From: Actinomycetes bacterium
GTDB taxonomy: Bacteria; Actinomycetota; Acidimicrobiia; Acidimicrobiales; RAAP-2
Direction of reading: 5' to 3'
Assembly (NCBI GenBank): GCA_021803085.1
Contig: JAJZMD010000287.1
Span: forward strand, 25,056-89,055
Length of the DNA: 64,000 nucleotides
Made by a program: the position numbers and the translations under genes
Notes under the pieces: model-generated
The model's database searches: none
What the model was told of the DNA's origin: nothing
Seen by the model: the letters and a program-made list of their open reading frames with translations, nothing else
Shown here: positions 8,860-16,960 of the stretch, piece by piece
Position numbering within the stretch: the first letter of the stretch is position 1
Layout: each line of letters begins with the position of its first letter

Positions 8860-9390
8860 ATGGCCGTCTCAGCTGTATCGCCTGTTCGTCTCAACCATGC
8901 CGTGCTGTTCGTCTCCGACCTGGAACGTTCGGTCCGCTTCTATCGGGAGGTGTTCGGCATGGAGGTGATCGCTCGCGAGCCGCGCGCCAACGCCGCGTTC
9001 CTGAGGCTGTTGCGCTCGGGGAACCACCATGATCTCGGTCTCTTCGGTGTCGGCACGGCAGGGGGCCCGAAGCGCCGCGGCGCGATCGGCCTATACCACT
9101 TGGCCTGGCAGCTAGACACGATCGACGAGCTGGCCGCGGCCCGCCAGACGCTGCTCGACGCCGGCGCCTATACCGGCGAGTCCAGCCACGGGGCGACCAA
9201 GAGCGTCTACGGCGCCGACCCCGACGGCAACGAGTTCGAGCTGATGTGGATGCTGCCGCGCCAGGAGTGGGGCGCCTACGAGCGCTCCGCTCCGATCGAC
9301 CGCCTCGACTTGGCCGCAGAGGTCGAGCGCTGGAGCGGTGTGGCCACCGCCGGGCAGTTCACACCCGAGCCGGGGACGGCCCGGTCGTGA
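8860..9390 (+). CDS. VOC-family (glyoxalase/extradiol dioxygenase-like) protein
   Basis: The 176-residue protein has the paired beta-alpha-beta-beta-beta modules of the vicinal-oxygen-chelate fold. Likely metal ligands are His in RLNHAVLFVSDLERSVRFY, His in GLYHLAWQLDT and Glu in YGADPDGNEFELMWM, which resembles the His-His-Glu set of catechol 2,3-dioxygenase-like enzymes. The C-terminal 40 residues (QEWGAYERSAPIDRLDL) extend past the core. A purine-rich ribosome site (aagggggcc) precedes the ATG. Substrate is unknown. It is transcribed alone as far as can be seen; a remnant gene follows. Confidence 0.88.
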   Translation: MAVSAVSPVRLNHAVLFVSDLERSVRFYREVFGMEVIAREPRANAAFLRLLRSGNHHDLGLFGVGTAGGPKRRGAIGLYHLAWQLDTIDELAAARQTLLDAGAYTGESSHGATKSVYGADPDGNEFELMWMLPRQEWGAYERSAPIDRLDLAAEVERWSGVATAGQFTPEPGTARS

Positions 9391-9668
9391 CCCCGTTCAC
9401 CCTGCCGGTGGCGGTCCGGCACGGCGATCCTGGGCGTGGAGCTCGACGCCGGCGCCAGGCGATCGGGCGCGCCCGCCGCAACCTGGCCCGCCAGCTGCGC
9501 CCCGACACCCATACCGACACCCGTCCCGGCGATGCCGAGCGCTCCAAAGTGGTCACCGCGGGACCGTCGGGGACCCGGGCGGTGACTGCTGGACCATGTC
9601 GCCAAGCGGCGCGAACCTGTGAGGGATTCGAGTCGCCGAGGCGCGGCGGCTCGGGGGAGGCGCGCACG

Positions 9669-9963
9669 ATGCGAGTCACGATCGTCGGAGCGGGCGGCGT
9701 GGGTCGGGGGATCGGGACCCGGCTCGCCGCCGGAGTCAACGAGATCGACTGGGCGACGATGGAAACGGCGTCGACGCCGGCCGGGACGCTGGCAGCAGGC
9801 CGTGGCGTCCCGCGTGGAGGCGGGCGGGATGGCCGCGGTGGGAGCGGGGCCGCTGCGTCGTGCCCGCGTGCTCGAACAGGTTGGCCTGCTCCACATCGGC
9901 ATCCAGCAGCGACTCGGTACGGGGCTTGCCAGCGCAATGCCGCGTCGATGGGACGCGCCGTGA
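9669..9963 (+). pseudogene. Remnant of an NADPH:F420 reductase-like gene
   Basis: An ATG with a strong ribosome site (gggggagg) opens MRVTIVGAGGVGRGIGTRLA, the dinucleotide-binding N-terminus of the NADPH-dependent F420 reductase family. The frame soon loses similarity. About 150 bases later, in a different frame, the typical family C-terminal stretch appears: GPLRRARVLEQVGLLHIGIQ. The middle of the protein (about 120 residues) is missing, so this is a gene reduced by internal deletion and frameshift. It nevertheless suggests that the lineage uses cofactor F420. Nothing else is seen in 9391-9668. Confidence 0.65.
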
Positions 9964-9997
9964 CGGTTGTGCCGGCGTGCTCTCGAGGGGGCAGAAC

Positions 9998-11017
9998 ATG
10001 CCGGCGGTGACCGTCGACGATCCGCTGGTCCTCCCCAAGATCCCCCCGCCGGCTCCGGGCGCGCTCGAGCCGCCGGTCGTGTCGGTCACGACTGCCCCGC
10101 CGGGGGTGGAGGGGGAGGGGTTCCCGGTCTACCGGGCCTTCGCCGGGGTGGCGCTGTCGGCCATCGACCCGTTCGTGCACATGGACCAGATGGGGGAGGT
10201 GGAGTACGCCCCCGGGGAACCGAAGGGCACGCCCTGGCATCCCCACCGAGGGTTCGAGACGGTGACCTACATCATCGACGGGGTCTTCGACCACCAGGAC
10301 TCCAACGGCGGCGGTGGGCGGATCACCAACGGCGACACCCAGTGGATGACCGCCGGGGCGGGGATCTTGCACATCGAGGCGCCCCCCGAGTTCCTCGTCG
10401 CCTCCGGGGGCCTCTTCCACGGGATCCAGCTGTGGGTCAACCTGCCAGCTGCAGAGAAGTGGAGCCCGCCGCGCTACCAGGACCTGCGGGCCAGCGCGGC
10501 CGCCCTGCTGTCCTCTCGTGACGGGGGCGCCTTGGTGCGGGTCATCGCCGGCGAGGTCGGCGGTCTCCGCGGCCCTGGGGTCACCTACACGCCGATCACC
10601 CTCCTGCATGCCACGCTCAGCCCCGGCGCCGAGCTGGTCCTACCGTGGCGGGCCGATTTCAACGCGCTCGTCTACGTGCTCTCCGGGCGCGCGGCGGCAG
10701 GCGCCGAGCGGCGGCCCGTCCAAGACCACCAGCTCGCGGTGTTCGGCCCCGGCGAGACGATCCGGGTCGGGGCGGACCCCCGCCAAGAGAGCCGGCACCC
10801 CGGCCTCGAGCTCCTCGTCCTCGGCGGCAGGCCGATCCGGGAGCCGGTCGTGCACTACGGCCCCTTCGTCATGAACACCCGGGCCGAGATCGCCCAGGCC
10901 CTCCAGGACTACCAGGCGGGCCGGCTCGGGCGGGTCCCGGCTACCGAGGTGCCCCATCGTCATCCCGGCGACATCGATCTCGGCCACGCAGAAGAGAACG
11001 GGGAGCCACGTGGCTGA
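9998..11017 (+). CDS. Pirin-family protein
   Basis: The 339-residue protein is a complete bicupin of the pirin family. The N-terminal cupin shows DPFVHMDQMG, WHPHRGFETVTYIIDG and MTAGAGILHIEAPPEF, with the metal-binding His set. The second cupin includes YVLSGRAAAGAERR, LAVFGPGETIRV and LLVLGGRPIREPVVHYGPFVMNT, which is the usual pirin ending. The start ATG was chosen for its ribosome site cgaggggg. Pirins act as quercetinases or as redox-sensitive regulators; which applies here is unclear. It is convergent with the gluconokinase gene group. Confidence 0.9.
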   Translation: MPAVTVDDPLVLPKIPPPAPGALEPPVVSVTTAPPGVEGEGFPVYRAFAGVALSAIDPFVHMDQMGEVEYAPGEPKGTPWHPHRGFETVTYIIDGVFDHQDSNGGGGRITNGDTQWMTAGAGILHIEAPPEFLVASGGLFHGIQLWVNLPAAEKWSPPRYQDLRASAAALLSSRDGGALVRVIAGEVGGLRGPGVTYTPITLLHATLSPGAELVLPWRADFNALVYVLSGRAAAGAERRPVQDHQLAVFGPGETIRVGADPRQESRHPGLELLVLGGRPIREPVVHYGPFVMNTRAEIAQALQDYQAGRLGRVPATEVPHRHPGDIDLGHAEENGEPRG

Positions 11018-11150
11018 AACGTGCGGGCATCTCGACGGCCTGCGACTGGTCGGCCACCGCCTCGGGCGGTGCACCGCTGCGGCCAGCCGCCAGCAGCGGG
11101 AACTCCCGTCCCATCAGCGCCACCTCCAGGCGCGTGGCAACGGCGGTCAT
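10941..11150 (-). CDS. Small ORF coupled to the gluconokinase gene
   Basis: The ATG of this 69-residue ORF overlaps the gluconokinase stop in an ATGA arrangement, the same coupling seen between the other genes of the group. The first 45 residues (MTAVATRLEVALMGREFPLL and on) look protein-like, while the last 20 are basic and lie antisense to the 3' end of the pirin gene. I do not recognise a family. It may be the truncated start of a further gene of the sugar-acid operon that was cut off by rearrangement next to the pirin gene. Confidence 0.4.
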   Translation of the reverse strand: MTAVATRLEVALMGREFPLLAAGRSGAPPEAVADQSQAVEMPARFSHVAPRSLLRGRDRCRRDDDGAPR

Positions 11151-12688
11151 GGTTCGCCCGGTCTCTGGACCGTCTCGGCGCCGACGGTGCGGTCGAGGGC
11201 CTGCAGCAGCCTCGTGATGTGGTGGCGCTGCTCCGCGAAGACGGCGACCTGCTCGGGCGGCGCGGCGACGGGCAGGCCCGCCGGGGCCCCTCCGAGCAGT
11301 TCGAGCGCTGCGTCGAGGCTGGCGGCGGCACCGACCGCGCTGAGGCCGAGCGCAGCGGCCCCGAGCGCGGTGCCGTCCTCGCCGCCGACGACGACCATCG
11401 GCCGGTCGAGCGCGGCCGCCATGAGCCCGCGCCACAGGGGAGATGCGAAGGCGCCGCCGGTGGCCCTCACCGAGGTGATCGGATAGCGGCGGTCGACCCG
11501 GTCGAGCAGGAAGCGCATCTGCAGGCACACGCCTTCGGCGGCCGCACGCCGCAGGTGCGAAGCCCCGTGGTGGTGGCGGAGCCCGAGGTAGGCGCCGGCG
11601 AGGTCGCCATCCCACAGCGGCGCCCGCTCGGGGAACAGGAACGGGAGCATCACCAGCCCCTCGCTGCTGTCGGCCACCGACCCGGCCGACGGTCCCGGCG
11701 CCGCCTCCACCCGGACGGAGCCGTTGGCATCGGGCGCCGGGGCGTGGTCGAATGCACGGTCGGCCCAGCGCAGGATCTCGGCACCGTTGGAGATCGCCCC
11801 TCCCGTGACCCATAGCTGCTCGGTGAGCGCGTAGCAGAACAGCTCGCCGTGGCGGTCCGGACGGGGGCCGTCGACGGCGACCCTGATGGCCCCGCTCGTT
11901 CCGAGCGACAGCCCGGCGACGCCGGGCGCGATCGCCCCGGTGCCGAGGTTGGCGGACGGGCCGTCTCCGGCGCCGACCGCCACCGGGGTGCCGGCCGGCA
12001 AGCCGACAGTGGCCGCTACTCGGCGGTCCATGGCGAGCACGTCGGTGGTCGCCCGGATCTCCGGCAGCTGGCCCACCTCGATGCCGCTCATGGCCAGCGC
12101 CAGCGGGCTCCAGTTCCGGGTGGTCACGTCGAGCAGCCCGGTACCCGAGGCGGAGGACACCTCGGTCGCAAGCGTGCCGGTGAGCCACAGGACGAGGTAG
12201 TCCTTCAGCCCGACCCACCAGCGCGCCGCCTGCCAGGTCGCCGGTTCGTGGCGTCGGAACCACACCGCCTTGGCGAGCGGGGTCATCGGATGGGCCGGGA
12301 GCCCGGTGGCGAGCTGGAGGTCGAGCGCGTCGGGCCGGCTGGCCAGGTCGGCGGCGACGTCCGCGGCCCGCCCGTCGGCCCAGGTGACCAGCGGCGAGAG
12401 TGCCTGAAGCTCGGCGTCGAGGGCGATCAGGCCGTGCATGGCGGCGCTGAGTGACACGCCGATCACCTCCGCGGCGCCGGCCGACGACACGCATTCAGCG
12501 AGGGCCGCAGTGGCGGCAGCGACGATCACGTTCGGGTCTTGCACCTCTTGTCCCGGCGCCGGATGCAGCAGCGGGTAGTGGCGGATCGCGATCGCCCGCT
12601 GCGGCACCCCGAGCCCGAACGAGGCGGCTTTGACCCCGGAGGTTCCGACGTCGAGGCCGATGATCGCCTTTCGGCGGGCCGGGGTCAC
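11147..12688 (-). CDS. gntK: Gluconokinase, FGGY family
   Basis: The start is a GTG overlapping the previous stop (GTGA), giving 513 residues. FGGY features are GLDVGTSGVKA at the N-terminus, VSLSAAMHGLIALD and LVTWADGRA (gluconate-kinase-like), SLGTSGAIRV in the second domain, and ATGGAFASPLWRGLMA near the C-terminus. The AMHGLIA, TWADGRA and CYALTEQLWVTGGAISNG segments match Bacillus-type GntK much better than xylulokinase or glycerol kinase. It should convert D-gluconate and ATP to 6-phosphogluconate. It is the last recognisable gene of the uxaC-dehydrogenase-kinase operon. The presence of a gluconate kinase rather than a KDG kinase is the key clue to the route proposed here. Confidence 0.85.
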   Translation of the reverse strand: MTPARRKAIIGLDVGTSGVKAASFGLGVPQRAIAIRHYPLLHPAPGQEVQDPNVIVAAATAALAECVSSAGAAEVIGVSLSAAMHGLIALDAELQALSPLVTWADGRAADVAADLASRPDALDLQLATGLPAHPMTPLAKAVWFRRHEPATWQAARWWVGLKDYLVLWLTGTLATEVSSASGTGLLDVTTRNWSPLALAMSGIEVGQLPEIRATTDVLAMDRRVAATVGLPAGTPVAVGAGDGPSANLGTGAIAPGVAGLSLGTSGAIRVAVDGPRPDRHGELFCYALTEQLWVTGGAISNGAEILRWADRAFDHAPAPDANGSVRVEAAPGPSAGSVADSSEGLVMLPFLFPERAPLWDGDLAGAYLGLRHHHGASHLRRAAAEGVCLQMRFLLDRVDRRYPITSVRATGGAFASPLWRGLMAAALDRPMVVVGGEDGTALGAAALGLSAVGAAASLDAALELLGGAPAGLPVAAPPEQVAVFAEQRHHITRLLQALDRTVGAETVQRPGEP

Positions 12689-14088
12689 CTCTGGGATCCA
12701 GTCAGGTCCTGGCACTGTTCGGCCACCGCGCTCACCAGCTCGGTGTCGGAGCCCAGGTCGGGGTCGAGGGCGCCGAGCACCCGGCGGGCTGCGCCGCGGA
12801 CCGGGCCGGCGGCGAGGGGCACGAGCGCCGCAGCGCGTACGTCGCGGACCGGCGCGCCCAGGCCGCGCAGGTGGCACAGCCACGCGGCGAGGATGCGGGT
12901 GGCGGCGGTGGGCAGCTGCCCTGCGGCCCGCTCGGCACGCAGCACGGGCAGGACCCGGACGGGCAGCTTCTCCGATCCGTCCTCGGCGATGCGAGCCAGC
13001 TGGTCGTGCACCTTCGTGTTGGCGAACCGCTCGCCGAGCGCCGCCTCGTAGGCGGTGACCTCGCCGGCCGGCTGGCCGAGGTGGGCGGCGGCGGTCGTCC
13101 ACCACTGCTCGACCCAGTCCCGGCAGCGGTCGTCGGCGATGGCGCCGGCGACGCTTCGATGGCCGAGGATCGAGCCGGCGTAGGCGAGCAGCGAGTGCGC
13201 GCCGTTCAGCAGCCAGAGCTTGCGGTGCTCGTAGGCGGTCACGTCGTCGGCGAAGACCGCGCCGGCGTCTTCCCAGCGCGGCCTGCCGGCGGGGAACGTC
13301 CCTGAGAGCACCCACTCGCTGAACGCTTCGGTGGCCACCGGCGCCTCGTCACGGCGGCCGGTCGCCTTGGTCGCCAGTTCGATCTCGGCGCCGCCTGCCC
13401 GAGGGGTGATGCGATCGACCACGGTGGACACCACGGTCGTCGACTGGCCGATCCACTCTGCCAGGGTGGGATCCACCGCCAGGGCCAGTTCGCCGATCAC
13501 GCCGCCGACGAGCTCCCCGTTGCCGGGAACGTTGTCGCAGGGCACCAACGCCAACGGGCCGGCGCCGGCGGCGCGCCGGGCGGCCAGCCCGGCGACGAGG
13601 CGCGCCGGGGCGGTCGTCACCGGAGCTGACAGCTCGGCGCGCAGGTTTCCGATGTCGGTGGCGACGTCGCGACGCTCGGTGTCGAGGCGGCCGTCGGGTC
13701 CCCGGCAGTAGCCGGCCTCGGTCACGGTGACCGTGACCACCGCCACCCGTGCCGAGGCGACATGGGCCAGCCAGACGGCGTGGTCTGCCCCGCCGTGCGC
13801 TTCCGACACGCTGGCGACGACCTCGAAGGCGTCACGCGAAGGCCCGCGTTCGATGAGCGTGTAGAGGCAGTCTTGGGCTCGCAACGTCGCCGCCAGCTCG
13901 CCGGAGCGTCCGGCGAACGCCGCGTAGCCCCACTCGCCTGCATCGCGGGCATGGTCGGTGTACCACGCCTGGTGGGCCCGGAAGAAGTTGCCGAGCCCCA
14001 GATGCACGAGACCGACCGGTGCCGCCGGGCGAGCGTCGCCACCCGAGCGGGAAAGCCGCGGTGGTGCCGCCGGGCGAGGCGTCGTCAA
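12685..14088 (-). CDS. Mannitol-dehydrogenase-family enzyme, probable fructuronate reductase
   Basis: The 467-residue protein belongs to the polyol/mannonate dehydrogenase family. It has the N-terminal nucleotide-binding stretch GLVHLGLGNFFRAHQAWYTD, the conserved LVPCDNVPGNG and the late catalytic region with EHRKLWLLNGAHSLLAYAG, whose Lys and Asn-Gly-x-His are the family signature. Located between glucuronate isomerase and a gluconokinase with 4-base overlaps on both sides, it most likely reduces D-fructuronate to D-mannonate with NADH (UxuB role). Tagaturonate or mannitol as substrate cannot be excluded from sequence alone. Confidence 0.85.
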   Translation of the reverse strand: MTTPRPAAPPRLSRSGGDARPAAPVGLVHLGLGNFFRAHQAWYTDHARDAGEWGYAAFAGRSGELAATLRAQDCLYTLIERGPSRDAFEVVASVSEAHGGADHAVWLAHVASARVAVVTVTVTEAGYCRGPDGRLDTERRDVATDIGNLRAELSAPVTTAPARLVAGLAARRAAGAGPLALVPCDNVPGNGELVGGVIGELALAVDPTLAEWIGQSTTVVSTVVDRITPRAGGAEIELATKATGRRDEAPVATEAFSEWVLSGTFPAGRPRWEDAGAVFADDVTAYEHRKLWLLNGAHSLLAYAGSILGHRSVAGAIADDRCRDWVEQWWTTAAAHLGQPAGEVTAYEAALGERFANTKVHDQLARIAEDGSEKLPVRVLPVLRAERAAGQLPTAATRILAAWLCHLRGLGAPVRDVRAAALVPLAAGPVRGAARRVLGALDPDLGSDTELVSAVAEQCQDLTGSQR

Positions 14089-15506
14089 AGCTTGAACACC
14101 CGCCGCGGCTGTCCTGCCACGAGGTCGGTCGCGATCGCGGACGCCTCGGACTCGTCGAGGCGCTGCTCTGCCACCAGGCGCGCCAAGAACCCCGCGTCGA
14201 GGCGGCGGGCCATGTCATGGCGGGCCGGGATCGAGCAGAACGCCCGGGTGTCGTCCACGAAACCCGACGTGCGGGTGAACCCGGCCGTCTCGGTCACTGC
14301 GGCCCGGAAACGGCCGATGGCGTCGGGCGCGTCGAGGAACCACCACGGCACCCCGACGTACACCGACGGGTAGAAGCCGGCCAGCGGAGCCAGCTCGCGC
14401 GACCAGACGGTCTCGTCGAGCGTGAACACCACCAGATGGAAGCCGACGTGGGTGCCGAACCGCTCCAGCAGAGGTCGCAGCGCCTCCGTGAGCTCGATCC
14501 GAACCGGGATGTCCGCCCCGACGTCGCCGCCGAACCGGACCGCGGTCGGCAGGTGGTGGTCGCGGCGCACTCCGCAGTGCAGCGACATGACCAGCCCGTC
14601 CTCACACGACATGCGGGCCATCTCGAACAGCATGTGCCGGCGGAAGGCGGTGGCCTCGGCCTCGGTCGCCTCGCCGGCGAGCGCGGACCGGTAGATACGA
14701 GACGCCTCGGGCTCGGAGAGCGGGTCGGTCCTGGCGTCGAAGTGGCTGTGGTCGGCCGACGTGGCGCCGTGCGCCAAGAAGTACCGGCGTCGGTTCTCGA
14801 GCGCGGCCACATACCCCCGGTAGTCGCCGGTGTCCACCTCGGCTGCCTCCCTCAGCTGGCGGACCGACTCCCCCCAACCCGGCGCCGCCGGTTCGAGGTA
14901 GCGGTCGGGGCGGAACGCCGGGATCACCCGGCCGGACCACGACGGATCGGCGGCCAGCGCGGCGTGCACGGAGAGGTCGTCGCAGGGGTCGGCCGTCGTC
15001 GACAGCACTGCGATGCCGAAGCGCTCGTACAGTGCCCGGGGGCGGAACGCGTCGGTCGAGAGGCACCCGGCGACCAGGTCGAAGATCGTATCGGCGGTCT
15101 CGGCCGAGGGGCGCAGCCGGACCCCGAAGATCTCCGCCAGCTCCGCCTCCAGCCACCACCGCACCGGCGTCCCGGCGAACACCGTCCAGCGCTCGCACAA
15201 CCGCCGCCACACCCCACGGGCCTCCGCCTCGGGCAGCACCCCCTGACCGACACCGAGCTCCTCGAGCGCCACCCCGTCGGCATGCAGCAGCCTGGTCACG
15301 TAGTGGTCGGGAGTCACGAGCAGGGCGGTGGGGTCGGCGAACGGGCGGTCCTCGAGCAAAAGGCGCGGGTCGACATGGCCGTGCGGGCACACCAGCGGAA
15401 GCGTGGCCACCTGCTCGTACAACCGTCGCGCCACGTTCCGCTGGTCGGAGTCAGCGGGAAGCAGCCGGTCCGGATCCCCCCTGAGCAGGGGCTCTCCTGG
15501 CGTCAC
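14085..15506 (-). CDS. uxaC: Glucuronate isomerase
   Basis: The 473-residue product is a full-length UxaC. Motifs are LVCPHGHVDPRLLLED (metal-binding His pair), HYVTRLLHADGV, WTVFAGTPVRWWLE, LSTTADPCDDL and AFRPDRYLEP, and GSM-like late segment MSLHCGVRRDHH. It isomerises D-glucuronate to D-fructuronate (or galacturonate to tagaturonate). The GTG start at 15506 is preceded by ataggtag. It is first in an operon with the dehydrogenase and gluconokinase, and divergent from the LarA-like gene with only 56 bases between them, so both sides probably share regulation. No regulator gene is adjacent. Confidence 0.93.
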   Translation of the reverse strand: MTPGEPLLRGDPDRLLPADSDQRNVARRLYEQVATLPLVCPHGHVDPRLLLEDRPFADPTALLVTPDHYVTRLLHADGVALEELGVGQGVLPEAEARGVWRRLCERWTVFAGTPVRWWLEAELAEIFGVRLRPSAETADTIFDLVAGCLSTDAFRPRALYERFGIAVLSTTADPCDDLSVHAALAADPSWSGRVIPAFRPDRYLEPAAPGWGESVRQLREAAEVDTGDYRGYVAALENRRRYFLAHGATSADHSHFDARTDPLSEPEASRIYRSALAGEATEAEATAFRRHMLFEMARMSCEDGLVMSLHCGVRRDHHLPTAVRFGGDVGADIPVRIELTEALRPLLERFGTHVGFHLVVFTLDETVWSRELAPLAGFYPSVYVGVPWWFLDAPDAIGRFRAAVTETAGFTRTSGFVDDTRAFCSIPARHDMARRLDAGFLARLVAEQRLDESEASAIATDLVAGQPRRVFKL

Positions 15507-15562
15507 CTACCTATAGTGGTTTTCGACTCGTGCTGGTGCAACCAGCAGACCGGGGAGAGGCG

Positions 15563-16843
15563 ATGATCGACCAGCAAGGCGCCAGCCTCGACGGAGAGGT
15601 CACCGCCATCGGCGGGCCCGGGGAGGTGCTCGTCGACGACCAGATCGAAGCCTTCGTTGCCGACCGCCTGGCCCCGTTGCCCATCGACGGTCGACGCGTC
15701 TGCGTGCTGGTCCCCGACGGAACGAGAACCTGTCCGCTCCCGCTCCTCCTCGGCGCCGTGCACCGGGCTCTCCGCCACCGGGTCCGTCGGCTCAGCATCC
15801 TCGTCGCTCTCGGCACCCACGCCGCCATGGACGACGCCCGCCTCGCCGAGCATCTCGGCGCAGCGCTGATCCGGGGCACCGAAGGGGACCGGCTGACCGA
15901 CGTCGCCCAGCACGCGTGGTGGGATCCCGCCGCCCTGGTCGATGTGGGCACCATCAGCGCCGAGCGCGTCGAGGAGCTGTCCGAAGGCCGGTTGCGCCGC
16001 GACGTGCCGATACGGGTCAACCGCGCCGTGGTCGACGCTGACCTCACCTTGATCGTCGGCCCGGTGTTCCCCCACGAGGTCGTCGGGTTCTCCGGGGGCA
16101 ACAAGTACCTCTTCCCCGGCGTGTCAGGGCTCGAGCTGATCGACCTGTCGCACTGGCTCGGAGCCCTGATCACCAGCGCCCGCATCATCGGCACCCTCGG
16201 CCAGACCCCAGTCCGCGCGCTGATCGACCAAGCCGCAGCCATGCTCCCTGGTGACCGCCGTGCCCTCTGCGTCGTCACCGCCCCAGGCAACCGCCTGCAT
16301 GCCGCCACCTTCGGCGAGTCCAGGCAGGCGTGGGGAGCAGCTGCAGAGATCTCCGCGCAGACCCACATCCGCTATCTCGACGCTCCAGTGCGGCGTGTCC
16401 TTTCGATCCTGCCCGAGAGGTACGACGACATGTGGACCGGAGCCAAAGGCTTCTACAAGGTCGAGCCGGTCGTCGCCGACGGCGGTCAGGTCGTGATCTA
16501 CGCCCCCCACATCACCGAGATCGCCATCACCCACCCCGCCATCACCGAGATCGGCTACCACTGCCGCGACTACTTCGTCGCCCAGTGGGGACGCTTCGAG
16601 CACTACCACTGGGGGGAGCTCGCTCACTCGACCCACCTGCGCGGCGGCGGCACCTACGACCCCGCTACCGGCGAGCACGACCGAGTCACCGTCACCCTCG
16701 CGACCGGCATCCCAGAAGACGTCGTGCGGGCCGTCAACCTCGACTACCTCGACCCCGGCTCGGTCGACCCGGCGCAGTGGGCGACACAGCCGGACACCCT
16801 GGTCGTGCCCGACGCGGGCGAGGACCTCTACCGGCTTCGCTGA
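15563..16843 (+). CDS. LarA-superfamily nickel-pincer racemase/epimerase, probable gluconate (mannonate) 2-epimerase
   Basis: The ATG at 15563 follows ggggagaggcg and gives 426 residues. LarA-family landmarks are PDGTRTCP (52-56 region), GTHAAM with His86, GPVFPHEVVGFSGGNKYLFP with His171 and Lys181, and His197 in DLSHWLG. In LarA the equivalent Lys carries the covalent nickel-pincer nucleotide, and the His residues are catalytic or bind nickel. Known superfamily members racemise or epimerise 2-hydroxyacids, including a D-gluconate 2-epimerase. Divergent to uxaC, a mannonate-forming dehydrogenase and gluconokinase, it fits mannonate-to-gluconate epimerisation. LarB/LarC/LarE, needed to make the cofactor, are not in the window. 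Confidence 0.8.
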   Translation: MIDQQGASLDGEVTAIGGPGEVLVDDQIEAFVADRLAPLPIDGRRVCVLVPDGTRTCPLPLLLGAVHRALRHRVRRLSILVALGTHAAMDDARLAEHLGAALIRGTEGDRLTDVAQHAWWDPAALVDVGTISAERVEELSEGRLRRDVPIRVNRAVVDADLTLIVGPVFPHEVVGFSGGNKYLFPGVSGLELIDLSHWLGALITSARIIGTLGQTPVRALIDQAAAMLPGDRRALCVVTAPGNRLHAATFGESRQAWGAAAEISAQTHIRYLDAPVRRVLSILPERYDDMWTGAKGFYKVEPVVADGGQVVIYAPHITEIAITHPAITEIGYHCRDYFVAQWGRFEHYHWGELAHSTHLRGGGTYDPATGEHDRVTVTLATGIPEDVVRAVNLDYLDPGSVDPAQWATQPDTLVVPDAGEDLYRLR

Positions 16844-16960
16844 CGTGGGCGCTCGCGCGGCGAGGCCGGGGCGTCGACGACGTAGGCGCTCGGCGTGGCT
16901 GCTCGCACGAAAGCGCCAGCAGGCCGGGGCGTCTCCCGTCGATGAGCGTCCGGGGCCGTC

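Noticed and set aside
11147..12688. FGGY kinase as xylulokinase
   Set aside because: The AMHGLIA, TWADGRA and CYALTEQLW segments match gluconokinase, and no xylose isomerase is nearby.
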